Shown here: in pieces, positions 1 through 9,549 of the stretch
Position numbering within the stretch: the stretch's first letter is position 1
Layout: each line of letters starts with the position of its first letter
Source of the DNA: an uncultured Lachnospiraceae bacterium
Lineage (GTDB): Bacteria; Bacillota; Clostridia; Lachnospirales; Lachnospiraceae
DNA length: 51,566 nucleotides
NCBI GenBank assembly: GCA_947626985.1
Contig: CANQUG010000020.1
Span: 1-51,566 of the forward strand
Direction: 5' to 3'
Notes under the pieces: model-generated
Told to the model about the DNA's origin: nothing
Databases searched by the model: none
The model's input: the letters and a program-made list of their open reading frames with translations, nothing else
Program-made: the position numbers and the translations under genes

Positions 1-63
1 TGTTAAAGTTACCCTTTTTCTCGAAAAACATATCAAAATCTTTTTCAAAAAGTCCTTGACATA

Positions 64-540
64 TCACCAGAATGCTTCCGCACGCCATAGTGGCTGAGGC
101 TGCAATACTGTGTCACATCGATGTTTTCTTTCAGAATATAGGCGGGTACCCCCCCCCACTGAACAATTCGGCGGCACATCGTGGATAACCACGGCGTTGG
201 CGCCAATGATGACATTGTCGGCGATAGTTATATTGCCAAGGATCTTGGCACCAGTGGCGATGTAAACGTTGCTGCCGATAACAGGCATGCCAGGCTTGTT
301 GGAACGCCCGCCCGTGAGAACATTGGTCCCGATGACCACATGATCCCCGATGACGGTTTCCTTGCCAATCACACAGCCCAGCCCGCCGTACAGGAACTTG
401 CAGTGTTCCCCGATCTTGGCCTCATAGGGGATGGATGAGCTGTGAATAAGATAAATCAGCCCTTTGATCAGTTTTGGTAAAAATGGGACGTGGTGCACAT
501 ACAGCCACCTCTCCACCCTGTACAGCTTATAAGCATTCAT
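64..540 (-). CDS. Hexapeptide-repeat O-acetyltransferase (serine acetyltransferase-like), 3' end out of frame at a G9 tract
   Basis: Left-handed beta-helix acyltransferase of the CysE/sugar O-acetyltransferase type, expected to move acetyl from acetyl-CoA to a sugar of the nascent polysaccharide. Hexapeptide repeats (IGKETVIGDHVVIGTN, IADNVIIGANAVV) fill roughly residues 50-125. The ATG at 540 has AAGGAG 8 nt upstream. Right after the helix, at NCSV, the coding strand has nine G. In the present frame the protein ends in an unrelated tail (GGGTRLYSE...) and stops at 64. With eight G the family-typical ending GGVPAYILKEN would be read and translation would stop at 45. The gene thus looks switched to an altered C-terminus, by phase variation or by sequencing error. 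It is the last gene of the locus inside the window. Confidence 0.8.
   Translation of the reverse strand: MNAYKLYRVERWLYVHHVPFLPKLIKGLIYLIHSSSIPYEAKIGEHCKFLYGGLGCVIGKETVIGDHVVIGTNVLTGGRSNKPGMPVIGSNVYIATGAKILGNITIADNVIIGANAVVIHDVPPNCSVGGGTRLYSERKHRCDTVLQPQPLWRAEAFW
149..157 (-). repeat. Poly-G tract (G9 in coding strand), candidate slippage site
   Basis: Nine C on the plus strand read as nine G inside the acetyltransferase gene, at the boundary between the beta-helix and its C-terminal tail. One G fewer restores the conserved GGVPA reading. Long G tracts inside surface-sugar genes are classic contingency sites. Confidence 0.75.
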
Positions 541-555
541 TGTACCCACTCCTTA

Positions 556-1683
556 CTACTCTCTCTTGGGGGCTTCATTCCCTATGGTCTGCTTGATGAC
601 GTTCACAGCCCCGCTCCACAAAAAGTGCTCTATGATCCTTTGATGCGCCGCCTTGCCGATTTGGGTCTCACTTTTGGACTGTAAGATCTTATCCGCCATA
701 TCAGGCAGCGAATCGAACAGGAAACCACTCACACCATCTTCAATGATATCGTTGGGACCCGGTGCGTGCATTACATAAACCGTTTTTTCATAGTACATGG
801 CCTCTAAAATGGACATACCGAAAATCTCCGTGCTTGAAAAGCTTACAAATGCTTCGGCAGATAGATATGCCTTCCACATATCCGTATTTGGGATGCTCTC
901 AAAATAATCGGTATATATATGTAGTCCTTCAGTAGAAAGCTGTGCGAACAGCTTGTCTTTTAGCTCCCCTTTGCCCACGACAAGTAGCCGGAAGTCTCCA
1001 CATATCTTGTGTACACGTTCGAATAGCTCCACGCAACGTAAAGGCTCACGTTCGGGACTAAGACGTCCTACCATGAGTAGATATCTAGCATTTTGGTCCA
1101 ATCCAAGCGCTTTTCTGGCACCGGCTTTTGAAATCGTTTCATAATCACTACGCAGTTTCGTGATATCCAGGCCAACCGGAGCCACATATACGTCCCGAAC
1201 GCCTTTCTTTACTAACTGATTCTTAACTGCGTTTGTTTTTGCAAATACAACTTTATCACTATAGAAATGCATGATTCTTTTTGCATTTAAATTGCTTAGT
1301 TCCCTTACTATCTTGTTATTGCTAAGACTCACCGTCACACCAACATATGGAGCAAACTTTACATCATGTTTCTTTGTCCATCTGTAAACTGTATTCAAAA
1401 TAAGCTGGACATCAGAAAAACATACCAACAATTCCAGATCTGTATCCAACCAAGAAAAATCCGATATTGCGTTATTGCCGATGGTTTTAACAGGATGACA
1501 AATATACTTAACCTTTGGATATATCATCTCATCTATCGCTTTGCCATTTCGTGCAATGCATTTATATATTGTTACATCATCACCCATGTCTGCGAAGGAT
1601 TTTGCCATCCCTATTTCTTGGGAATTATACATTTCTCTTATTCCAAATGTGCTTACGAATAAAACCAGGATCCCAACCCTCAT
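556..1683 (-). CDS. Glycosyltransferase family 4 (GT-B fold)
   Basis: A cytosolic or membrane-peripheral glycosyltransferase that probably adds one sugar of the repeat unit; donor and acceptor cannot be read from sequence. An N-terminal Rossmann-like half is followed by the GT4 donor-binding half, which begins near VGRLSPEREP. The E-x7-E type motif STEIFGMSILEAM lies near residues 278-290. The ATG at 1683 is preferred because AAAGGTGG lies 6 nt upstream; a longer in-frame reading from 1743 has no such site. It is 375 aa, a normal GT4 length. It sits 15 nt upstream of the acetyltransferase and downstream of the broken dehydrogenase, in one run of minus-strand genes. Confidence 0.87.
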   Translation of the reverse strand: MRVGILVLFVSTFGIREMYNSQEIGMAKSFADMGDDVTIYKCIARNGKAIDEMIYPKVKYICHPVKTIGNNAISDFSWLDTDLELLVCFSDVQLILNTVYRWTKKHDVKFAPYVGVTVSLSNNKIVRELSNLNAKRIMHFYSDKVVFAKTNAVKNQLVKKGVRDVYVAPVGLDITKLRSDYETISKAGARKALGLDQNARYLLMVGRLSPEREPLRCVELFERVHKICGDFRLLVVGKGELKDKLFAQLSTEGLHIYTDYFESIPNTDMWKAYLSAEAFVSFSSTEIFGMSILEAMYYEKTVYVMHAPGPNDIIEDGVSGFLFDSLPDMADKILQSKSETQIGKAAHQRIIEHFLWSGAVNVIKQTIGNEAPKRE

Positions 1684-1759
1684 TTTAAACCACCTTTCTC
1701 GAGTTACACCCTTAGACATGATTTTTATTTGGGAATAAGCCAATCCAAGTGGGCTTTTG

Positions 1760-3087
1760 CTACAATCTCCACCAACTTATCCCTGCATTATCCAACTCAT
1801 TTACATTAAGTATTCCCTTAACATCAATCAGTACTTTGGGGCAGCTACCAATTTTAAATAAGTGGGTGATACCTTCGACCCCCATTTTTCTGAACTCATT
1901 ATGGGCAACAGCCACAATAATACAATCCACTCCGGAAATATCTTCTATTTTTGATAGCTTAATACCGTATTCTCTCATTGCTTCTTGCTCAGATACCCAT
2001 GGATCTACTACAATAGGGGCAATTCCATATTCTTTTAGTTTAGTAACAATATCAAAAACTTTGCTGTTTCTTATATCTGGGCAATTTTCCTTAAAGGTGA
2101 GTCCTAATATCAGTACCCCCCCCTCCCGGATTTTGCCGGAGCAAGTCCCGCTTGGACCATTTTCTTTACTGCAGTATCGGCTATATAAGCACCCATATAA
2201 TCATTTACAATTCTACCGTTCAAGATAATCTGACTATGGTAACCAAGCTTTTCGGCTTCATAAGTAAAATAGTACGGATCTACACCTATGCAGTGTCCAC
2301 CAACAAGTCCTGGCCTAAAGCATAAGGCATTCCATTTAGTGTTCATTCCATCCACGACTTCATTCGTATCAATATCCATACGATCAAATACCATCGCCAA
2401 TTCATTCATAAAAGCAATGTTTATATCCCGTTGGCTATTTTCAACAACCTTTATTGCCTCGGCCGTTCGAAGATTTGAGACTGGATACGTTCCTACTTCG
2501 ATAACAATATCATATATTTGCTGTATTTCTTGCAGTGACTCCTCATCAATGCCAGATACAACTTTTCTGATATTATGAAGTCTATGTACTTGATCACCTG
2601 GATTAATGCGTTCTGGGCTATATCCGACTTTAAAATCTCTACCGCATTTAAGCCCAGATTGCTGTTCAAGAATGGGAATACACACATCCTCTGTACAGCC
2701 AGGATAAACAGTTGACTCATAGACGACAATCGAACCAGGGATCAAATTCCGACCCACAATTTCTGATGCAGATATGACCGGGGTCAAATCTGGTGTATGA
2801 TCCGACTTAACTGGTGTTGGCACAGCAATAATATGGAACTTAGCTTTCTTAAGATCAATCTCATCAAATGTAAAATAGATCTTGGTCTTAGCAATTTCTT
2901 CATTTCCAACTTCATTCGTTGGATCTATACCTGACTTGTATAAATCAATTTTAGATTTATTCAAGTCAAATCCAATTACGTCAACTCCCTTCTTAGCGAA
3001 GGCGTGAGCAATTGGCATCCCAACATAACCAAGACCAATAACTGCCAGTTTTTCATCATGATTTATAATTCTTGTAAAAAGCGACAT
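1760..3087 (-). pseudogene. UDP-N-acetylhexosamine 6-dehydrogenase (WbpO/TviB/WbpA family), frameshifted at a G8 tract
   Basis: This family oxidises C6 of a UDP-HexNAc to the uronic acid with NAD. The Rossmann motif AVIGLGYVGMPIA is near residue 15 and the active-site Cys is in GGHCIGVDPYY near residue 263. After AKSGRGG the frame runs into a stop at once, giving a 325-aa protein without the C-terminal UDP-binding domain. The rest (VLILGLTFKENCPDIRNS onward, to 1760) continues in another frame. The shift falls in a run of eight G at 2116-2123; nine, or six, G would join the halves. It may be a reversible OFF state, real decay or a sequencing artefact. The neighbouring ugd encodes a second UDP-sugar dehydrogenase. 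Confidence 0.85.
2116..2123 (-). repeat. Poly-G tract (G8 in coding strand), candidate slippage site
   Basis: Eight C on the plus strand read as eight G in the UDP-HexNAc dehydrogenase, between the central dimerisation region and the C-terminal domain. Adding one G restores SGRGG-VLILGLTFKEN in a single frame. Confidence 0.75.
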
Positions 3088-3161
3088 TCCACTTCCTCCA
3101 TTTTACTCTCATTATTTTATTGAATTATTTAATGTCAAAATAAGTATGAAACGTTTATAGT

Positions 3162-4412
3162 TCAGTCCCTCCTAAACAAATCCCTCGTATAAACTTTATC
3201 CGCAACATCATCAAGTACTGATTCATATCGATTTACAATTATTACATCTATTCCTCGTTTGAATTTCTCAATATCGTTTACTATAAGGCTTCCAAAGAAT
3301 GTCGTTCCATCCGGCAATGTTGGCTCATATATGATTACAGTTGCTCCCTTTGCCTTAACACGCTTCATCACGCCCTGTATACTGCTTTGGCGGAAATTGT
3401 CGCTGTTTGATTTCATGGTCAAGCGGAACACCCCGATTGTAATCGGGCGTTCTTTCGCAGCATTCCACATACTTGATCCAGTATAATATCCCACTTTCTC
3501 AAGTACTTTGTCTGCAATAAAGTCCTTTCTTGTCCGATTGCTCTCAACAATCGCTTGTATCAAGTTTTCAGGCACATCTTGATAATTGGCCAGAAGCTGC
3601 TTCGTGTCTTTCGGCAGACAGTATCCGCCGTATCCAAAACTTGGGTTGTTGTAGTAATCACCTATTCGAGGGTCAAGGCTGACACCTCTGATAATATCCG
3701 CAGTATTCAGTCCTTTGACCTCTGCGTATGTATCCAGCTCGTTGAAAAATGAGATTCTAAGAGCCAAGTATGTATTTGCGAACAATTTTACAGCTTCAGC
3801 TTCGGTAAAGCCCATGTAAAGAACTTCTATATCCTTCTTTACTGCTCCCTCAACCAGCATTCCGGAGAAGATCTCCGCGGCATAACTGGTAGCCTCATCA
3901 CAGCCAACAATGATTCGGCTCGGATACAGGTTGTCGTAGAGTGCTTTGGATTCCCGCAGGAACTCCGGACTGAATATGATTCGGTCCGTGTTGTATTTCT
4001 TTCTTATTGACTTTGTATATCCAACCGGAATAGTACTCTTTATCACCATTACAGCCCTGCTGCTACTCTTCAACACCAGCTCAATCACAGTCTCGACTGC
4101 TGAGCAGTCAAAGAAGTTCTTCTGTGGGTCATAGTTGGTCGGGGCGGCGATAATCACAAAGTCTGCGTCCGCATAAGCACTTTCTCCGTCTAGTGTGGCG
4201 GTCAAATCAAGATTCTTCTCAGCCAGATATTCCTCAATCTCCTTGTCCTGGATCGGGCTAATTCTCTTGTTGATCTTTTCAACCTTCTCCAGGAGGATAT
4301 CTACCGCTGTCACCTGATTATTCTGTGCAAGCAACACAGCAAGCGACAGCCCGACATAGCCCGTCCCTGCAACCGCAATCCTGTACTTTTTCCCAGTGCT
4401 TTCACTTATCAT
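3162..4412 (-). CDS. ugd: UDP-glucose 6-dehydrogenase family protein
   Basis: Converts UDP-glucose to UDP-glucuronate with two NAD, supplying an acidic sugar. The N-terminal NAD site [15 protein letters not shown] spans residues 11-25. The catalytic Cys is in [14 protein letters not shown] near residue 261. The C-terminal domain includes [17 protein letters not shown]. At 416 aa it matches the short bacterial Ugd class and looks intact. The start has no better alternative downstream before the Rossmann fold. It lies 74 nt upstream of the frameshifted UDP-HexNAc dehydrogenase, so the locus is designed to make two different uronic acids. The substrate is inferred from family only. Confidence 0.9.
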   Translation of the reverse strand: MISESTGKKYRIAVAGTGYVGLSLAVLLAQNNQVTAVDILLEKVEKINKRISPIQDKEIEEYLAEKNLDLTATLDGESAYADADFVIIAAPTNYDPQKNFFDCSAVETVIELVLKSSSRAVMVIKSTIPVGYTKSIRKKYNTDRIIFSPEFLRESKALYDNLYPSRIIVGCDEATSYAAEIFSGMLVEGAVKKDIEVLYMGFTEAEAVKLFANTYLALRISFFNELDTYAEVKGLNTADIIRGVSLDPRIGDYYNNPSFGYGGYCLPKDTKQLLANYQDVPENLIQAIVESNRTRKDFIADKVLEKVGYYTGSSMWNAAKERPITIGVFRLTMKSNSDNFRQSSIQGVMKRVKAKGATVIIYEPTLPDGTTFFGSLIVNDIEKFKRGIDVIIVNRYESVLDDVADKVYTRDLFRRD

Positions 4413-4802
4413 TTCTATCTTCCATTCTATTAACTACCATAGATATATTGTTTACTATAAACTATTATTGAACGAACCGCTTTGCGGGACCTTCTGGTCT
4501 TTAAAGTTTCTACATGTGGGGGCTTGCATGCATTCTCACAGTATGTTGGAATTCAGTTCAGTCACTTTTCTCTTCAAAATCTAACCTATCCAGCCCACTC
4601 ACATCCCAGTGCAGATAACTCTCCATATTATCCCATGGGGATTGCCCGTTTATGATTTGTTATTTCTCTGATGATTTCCACAAAGCGCTCCATTCAATTG
4701 AATTGTCCAAAGCCAAGATTCTTTTTTACTAGCCCCCTGTACTAGCAGGCGGGCGATTTTCTTTTGCCTGGGCTCTGGGTCAATCCGCTTTTAATTAAAC
4801 AG
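4413..4802. other. 390-bp gap without recognisable gene
   Basis: AT-rich non-coding stretch between the WecG-like gene and ugd. No open frame with homology, no clear terminator and no convincing promoter were seen. It breaks an otherwise tightly packed operon and may mark a cassette junction or a lost gene. Confidence 0.5.
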
Positions 4803-5564
4803 TCATACTCTATACTTGGCTTGATAATATATCCACTTAAATCCACCTAAAATATATCTCTTCCATAGTCTCTTCGGCTCTTTGATTAATCTATACGCCC
4901 ACTCTAGACTCGCTTTTTCCATCCATGCCGGAGCTTTATCTAATGTTCCTGCAAAAAAATCAAATCCTGCTCCAACTCCCAGTATTACCGCGCCATGTAT
5001 CTTCTCCCTATGTTGCTGTATCCAGATCTCCTGCTTTGGAGCACCGATGCCAACCCAAAGAAAATCAGGGGCTGCATTGTTTATCTCATCACAAACCGCA
5101 TTATCTTCATCATCTGTCAGTGGTCTGAACGGCGGGGAATACATGCCTTTAATTTGAATTCCCTGATAATCATGTTCCAAATTGTCACGAAGTTTTTTTA
5201 AGACGATACTGTCTTTCCCACCATAGAAAAAATGCGTCTTTCCACGCTTTACACTTTCTTGAAAAACAAGCGGCATAATATCAGGTGCTGCACATCGTTC
5301 ACAATTGAAGCCCCTTTTTTTTCCTATTTTTACAATTGGCATACCATCTATTGCAGCAAATGTACAACTTTTATAAATTTCCGCTATATCAGGATTCTCA
5401 CATGCATATATAACAGCAGGAACACCAATTAAACATACAGATCCGCTTACTGGTTCTGTAGGCATAGAAAAAACCTCTCTGACAAATTCTTCCTTAGTAG
5501 TTGCACATATACCAACTGTGTTACATACGGTAAAATCCCTGGTTCTGCGATATATAGTGCTCAT
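4803..5564 (-). CDS. WecG/TagA/CpsF family glycosyltransferase
   Basis: Members (GT26) transfer a HexNAc-type sugar from UDP to an undecaprenyl-PP-linked acceptor as the second step of wall or capsule polymer assembly. The hallmark C-terminal block GVGAGFDFFAGTLDKAPAWM, followed by EWAYRLIKEPKRLWKRY, lies at about residues 195-240. The N-terminal half has the conserved CLIGVPAV and CTFAAIDGMPIVKIGKK stretches. At 253 aa it is full length. It starts 4 nt after the stop of the dehydratase gene, so the two are very likely translationally coupled. Exact donor and acceptor are unknown. Confidence 0.88.
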   Translation of the reverse strand: MSTIYRRTRDFTVCNTVGICATTKEEFVREVFSMPTEPVSGSVCLIGVPAVIYACENPDIAEIYKSCTFAAIDGMPIVKIGKKRGFNCERCAAPDIMPLVFQESVKRGKTHFFYGGKDSIVLKKLRDNLEHDYQGIQIKGMYSPPFRPLTDDEDNAVCDEINNAAPDFLWVGIGAPKQEIWIQQHREKIHGAVILGVGAGFDFFAGTLDKAPAWMEKASLEWAYRLIKEPKRLWKRYILGGFKWIYYQAKYRV

Positions 5565-5568
5565 AATA

Positions 5569-6606
5569 TTACCTCGTCAAAAATGCTTCGCCTTTGCCGA
5601 CCCTTTCTCTCCAGTAGTCAAGCAGGTCATGCATCGTCTTTTCAAACGGAATCTGCGGCTCCCAGCCAGTATGTGCCTTGAACTTACGGCAGTCGGGTAC
5701 TTGGAGATCCGCATCAATTGGGCGCAGGCGCTCGGGGTCAGTAATGATCTCGATCTTATCCTTCATTGTTGAGTAAGAGATAAGCGTGTTCAGCGTGTCG
5801 CCGACCTCGCAGGTATAGCTACCGCCGATGTTGTAATACTCTCCCGCAATCGGATTGACTGTGACAAGCATATAATACGCTCTAACTGCGTCTCTGACAT
5901 CGGCGTATGTACGAAGCGACTTGAGATTTCCGACCATGACCTTCGGCTCAATCATTCCAGCCTCAATCATAGCAATCTGCTTCGCAAATGTGGATTCATG
6001 GAACACGTCGCCGCGTCTCGGACCAGTATGGGTAAACATTCTTGTAGTCATAACCTTCATATCGTAAGCTTCAGCATAGTATCTGCCCAAAAGGTCGGTA
6101 CCTACCTTAGAAATTGCATACGGGCTTGCCGGGTGAAACGGACATTCCTCATGAATACCCGTCTCAGGCTTTTTTCCGGCAGGAATCTTACCGAAAACTT
6201 CCGAAGACGCGCAGACGTGAATAACCGGGTGGTAATCCATATCCTCCGCCATTGCAAGGCGGAAGGCTTCAAGAAGACGACAAGTGCCAAGAATATTTGT
6301 ATTTAAAGTATCAATTGGAACAGTGAAGCTTGTGTAAGGATAGCTCTGTGCTGCTAGATGGAACACGTAATTTGGCTTGATGTTATTCACAACTGTAATG
6401 AGGCTCATCTCATCGTTCAAATCGGCATACTTAAAAAACATGCGGTCTTTTCTGTTCACGCGGTCAAGCAAATGCGAAACATTGTCCAAGGGACTTCTCC
6501 AACGGCATACTCCGTAAACGTCCCAGTCCGTATTTTTAAGCAGGAAATCTGCAAGGTGAGAACCTACCATACCAGTTATTCCAGTAATCAAAACCCTTTT
6601 ACTCAT
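5569..6606 (-). CDS. GDP-mannose (or GDP-manno-heptose) 4,6-dehydratase-like SDR enzyme
   Basis: Extended short-chain dehydrogenase of the GMD family, which makes GDP-4-keto-6-deoxy sugars. Motifs are the NAD(P) loop LITGITGMVGSHLADFLL at the N-terminus, VFHLAAQSYPYTSF, CASSEVFG, and the catalytic YAISK near residue 163 in SPYAISKVGTDLLGRYY. ATG 6606 is chosen because AGAGGGAA precedes it and it begins 1 nt after the upstream stop; a GTG at 6624 would overlap that gene. Because gmhA, hddA and hddC-gmhB lie in the same operon, GDP-D-glycero-D-manno-heptose is the more likely substrate, as for WcbK/DmhA-type enzymes. That assignment is inference; GDP-mannose remains possible. Confidence 0.82.
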   Translation of the reverse strand: MSKRVLITGITGMVGSHLADFLLKNTDWDVYGVCRWRSPLDNVSHLLDRVNRKDRMFFKYADLNDEMSLITVVNNIKPNYVFHLAAQSYPYTSFTVPIDTLNTNILGTCRLLEAFRLAMAEDMDYHPVIHVCASSEVFGKIPAGKKPETGIHEECPFHPASPYAISKVGTDLLGRYYAEAYDMKVMTTRMFTHTGPRRGDVFHESTFAKQIAMIEAGMIEPKVMVGNLKSLRTYADVRDAVRAYYMLVTVNPIAGEYYNIGGSYTCEVGDTLNTLISYSTMKDKIEIITDPERLRPIDADLQVPDCRKFKAHTGWEPQIPFEKTMHDLLDYWRERVGKGEAFLTR

Positions 6607-6607
6607 A

Positions 6608-7540
6608 CTATTTTCCCTCTGCACTTTCAGTATAATTTTTGTAAAACGTTGTCAGTCCATCTCTTAAGCTAGTTTTAGGGCACCACCCCAAACTGCGTAT
6701 TTTTGCCGAATTCAAGTGTCCTCTGCTAGATCCACTCGGTTTGGATAAATCATTATATATTTCTCCTGAGTATCCAACAACATCAGCAATAATTGAGGCC
6801 AGTTGATTTATGGTTACAGTTTCATATCCACAAATATTAAACATATATGTTGGCAAGTCCTCTAGTTGAAGAATTACTTCAATAGCATCAATAAAGTCGT
6901 CCACAAATAAAAACTCTCTTGTGTTTTCCCCATCTCCCCAAATATCAACACGATTATTATTGTTTATTTTGGCATTATGGAATCTACTAATCATCGACGG
7001 TATAACACTTGAATAATCAATGTTATAGCCTATTCCATTCCCATACATATTAACAGGAAGTAATGATATGTATTTTGTTTTAAACTCTCTATTGTAATAT
7101 TCACAAAGTTTCATTCCGGCTAATTTAGCAAGACCATAAGGTTCTGTGCTTTTTTGAACGGCTTCTTTGTCATAATCGTTTTCCGAATACACACATTCCG
7201 GATTAGATCCATATACACAACTTGCACCTATATTTATAAGCTTATTGACTCCCGCATCAAATGCAGCAGAAATAGTATTTGTACAAATAAGAATATTGTC
7301 TTTAAAGTATTCGACTGGTTTAGTTTTATATTCATCTATGCCGCCGTGCCTTGCCGCCACAAGGATCACAATATCCGGCTTCACTTTTTTTAAATATTCA
7401 AGCGTAGCCGCATAATCCCTTAAGTCAATACAATAATCGGCTGACGCTACAAAATTATATCCGCCTTCCTTCAATCTTTTAACCAAGGCGGTTCCTACTA
7501 ATCCCTGACCCCCAGCAATACACACCCTTCCGTTAAACAT
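6608..7540 (-). CDS. NAD(P)-dependent epimerase/reductase, GDP-fucose-synthase-like
   Basis: SDR-family protein acting on an NDP-keto-deoxy sugar, probably the reductase or epimerase that follows the 4,6-dehydratase. Motifs: RVCIAGGQGLVGTALVKRL at the N-terminus, NIGASCVYGS, and the catalytic Tyr/Lys pair in EPYGLAKLAGMKLCEYY. Length is 310 aa from the second of two adjacent ATGs, which has AAGGAG 7 nt upstream; the first ATG (7543) is possible. It overlaps the upstream reductase gene by 8 nt and is followed after 1 nt by the dehydratase gene. With the other Fcl-like gene it suggests two consecutive modification steps. Confidence 0.83.
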   Translation of the reverse strand: MFNGRVCIAGGQGLVGTALVKRLKEGGYNFVASADYCIDLRDYAATLEYLKKVKPDIVILVAARHGGIDEYKTKPVEYFKDNILICTNTISAAFDAGVNKLINIGASCVYGSNPECVYSENDYDKEAVQKSTEPYGLAKLAGMKLCEYYNREFKTKYISLLPVNMYGNGIGYNIDYSSVIPSMISRFHNAKINNNNRVDIWGDGENTREFLFVDDFIDAIEVILQLEDLPTYMFNICGYETVTINQLASIIADVVGYSGEIYNDLSKPSGSSRGHLNSAKIRSLGWCPKTSLRDGLTTFYKNYTESAEGK

Positions 7541-8447
7541 CATAATTCTCCTTATACCATTCAACCGTTTTCTTTAATCCCTCTTCAAAGGGCATTGTAG
7601 CCTTCCAGCCTAACAACTCATATGCTCTATGACCATCTACTGTTTTTATAAGAGCGCCATCTGGCCAAGAAGAATCAAATATCAGTTGCCCATCAAATCC
7701 AACTAACTTGGCGATTATTTCAGCAGTCTCTTTAATTGAATGACCTTTCTTTTCTCCAATATTAACAATACCAACGATCCTGTCAGCTGAAATTGCTCTA
7801 TAAAGGGCATCCACGGCGTCATCGATATAAAGCCATTCTCTGATAGGCTTTCCCGTGCCGTATACTACAAATTCTTTGCGGTTGCTTTTCTTAGCATCTA
7901 AAAGCCGCTTTATCATTCCACCGACTGCATGCGCTCTTTCTTCATCAAAGTGATCCCCCGGACCATACATATTACTCATAACTAAATTGATCGTATCTAA
8001 CCCATATTCTTTTCCATATGCTTCGCAAGCAACGACAAAAGCTTTCTTTGCTGTGGCAAACGGAAGTACAGATTCATGAATCGGGCCATCCCAAAGCTTA
8101 TCCTCTACATAAACATCCAAATCACCTGGATATACACAGGAGCCAATAGGATTAATAAGCCGACTGACATTATAAATTCGGCAGGCTTCAAGAATATTTA
8201 TCTGCATTTCCATGTTATTTGTAAACATTTCAGCCGCGTGCTTTATTCCGAAATGGACTCCTCCGAGGAATGCGGCCAAGTTAATTACAATATCTGGATG
8301 ATACCTTTTAAATAAATCTAAAGTAGCGCTCTTGTTTTGTAAATCGCATTGTTCATGGCTACAAGGAATAAAGTCTATTTTTTCTCTACCAAGGCGTTCC
8401 ACCATTGCTTTTCCAACAAATCCTTCGGCCCCAAGTACCAAAATCAT
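7533..8447 (-). CDS. GDP-fucose-synthase-like SDR with Tyr-to-Phe change at the catalytic YxxxK
   Basis: 304-aa extended SDR that resembles GDP-L-fucose synthase: MILVLGAEGFVGKAMVERL at the N-terminus, NLAAFLGGVH, IGSCVYPGD, MYGPGDHFD, IREWLYIDDAVDAL. Where Fcl has EPYAIAKIAG, this protein has LPFATAKKAF, so the catalytic Tyr is Phe (TTT codon, no sign of frameshift), while the Lys and the Ser/Cys pair remain. It may have another chemistry, such as epimerisation using other acids, or may be a partner of the neighbouring intact reductase. It overlaps the next gene by 8 nt in the same operon. Function beyond NDP-sugar modification is unknown. Confidence 0.8.
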   Translation of the reverse strand: MILVLGAEGFVGKAMVERLGREKIDFIPCSHEQCDLQNKSATLDLFKRYHPDIVINLAAFLGGVHFGIKHAAEMFTNNMEMQINILEACRIYNVSRLINPIGSCVYPGDLDVYVEDKLWDGPIHESVLPFATAKKAFVVACEAYGKEYGLDTINLVMSNMYGPGDHFDEERAHAVGGMIKRLLDAKKSNRKEFVVYGTGKPIREWLYIDDAVDALYRAISADRIVGIVNIGEKKGHSIKETAEIIAKLVGFDGQLIFDSSWPDGALIKTVDGHRAYELLGWKATMPFEEGLKKTVEWYKENYDV

Positions 8448-8461
8448 TATGCCATCCCCCT

Positions 8462-9480
8462 TTATTCACTTTTTATATTTTCTCTCGGAGTATAACTTTC
8501 AGGTGTATAATGAATTACACGCGTTCCACCATCTTCAAAGCAAAATGGAACATATAATAATTCTTTCATGGCCTCCATTACGCTTTCTCTCTTTCCTTCT
8601 TGAACATAGAAGATTAAAAATCCACCTCCGCCAGCACCAAGGAGTTTACCTCCAAGCGCACCGGCCTGAATACCTTTTTGATAAAGTTCATCAATGGAAT
8701 TTGTAGTAATAGCGTTACCAGTTTTACGTTTCAACTGCCATGTAATATGAAGCAATCGCCCAAAATCATCTAGATCGGAGTGATTATCTTCCAGAATCAT
8801 TTTTGCTTCATCTACTAGCTTATACATTTCCTGCAGTTTCTTTATTTTGTCTATATAGCCACTAGCATTTATTTTCTGCATGTCGGATGAGATTCTAGTA
8901 AACCCAGTAAAGAACATTAACAAATTATTATTGAGTTGCTTCTTTCTTTCAGGATGAATTATAATCGGTGTAACCTCATATGTTCCATTCTTATTAAAAC
9001 TGATTTTATTCATTCCTCCATATGAGGCGGCTATTTGATCTTGCCATCCCCCAGCTTCATTACATAATACCCGTTCCAAATAAATAGCCTCATTGGCTAA
9101 TCTTTGTTTATCAGCATATTTTCCTTTTAACGCATGAAAAGCATTTAACATCCCCACAGCAAAAGATGATGATGTACCAAGCCCTGATCTTGCTGGCAAA
9201 TCAGCTTCATAAGATAATCGAATTTCATGCATATCAAGCATTTTCATCGCATTTCTAATTGCAGGATGCTCTATCAATTCTATATCAGATACTCTTTCCG
9301 TTTTTGAATATGATAATTCAGAGGACCAATCAAAAAAGCGTGGCAAGTGGCGTACATTAACATAGCAATATTTGTCAAATGTAGTTGATAAAACAGCACC
9401 ACCATATTCTTTAAAAAACTTTCCATATCAGTTCCACCACCAAAAAATGACATGCGAAACGGTGTCTTTGTGATAATCAT
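8462..9480 (-). pseudogene. hddA: D-glycero-D-manno-heptose 7-phosphate kinase, copy 1, frameshifted near the 5' end
   Basis: GHMP kinase closely similar along its length to the intact hddA at 11437-12447. The N-terminus MIITKTPFRMSFFGGGTDM is encoded from 9480. A run of six T then puts the ribosome out of frame after ESFLKN, and the remaining sequence (GGAVLSTTFDKYCYVNVRHL onward, with PARSGLGTSSSF and LGAGGGGFLIFY) continues in another frame to 8462. One extra T would restore ESFFKEYGGAVLS. The ATP-binding motifs of the downstream part are intact, so the break is recent or artefactual. The second copy can supply the activity. Confidence 0.87.
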
Positions 9481-9549
9481 CGTCCTCTTTACTTCCTTCC
9501 AAAAATCATAAAATCAATCATCAGAATCAATTGAAGAAAACTAATACTT

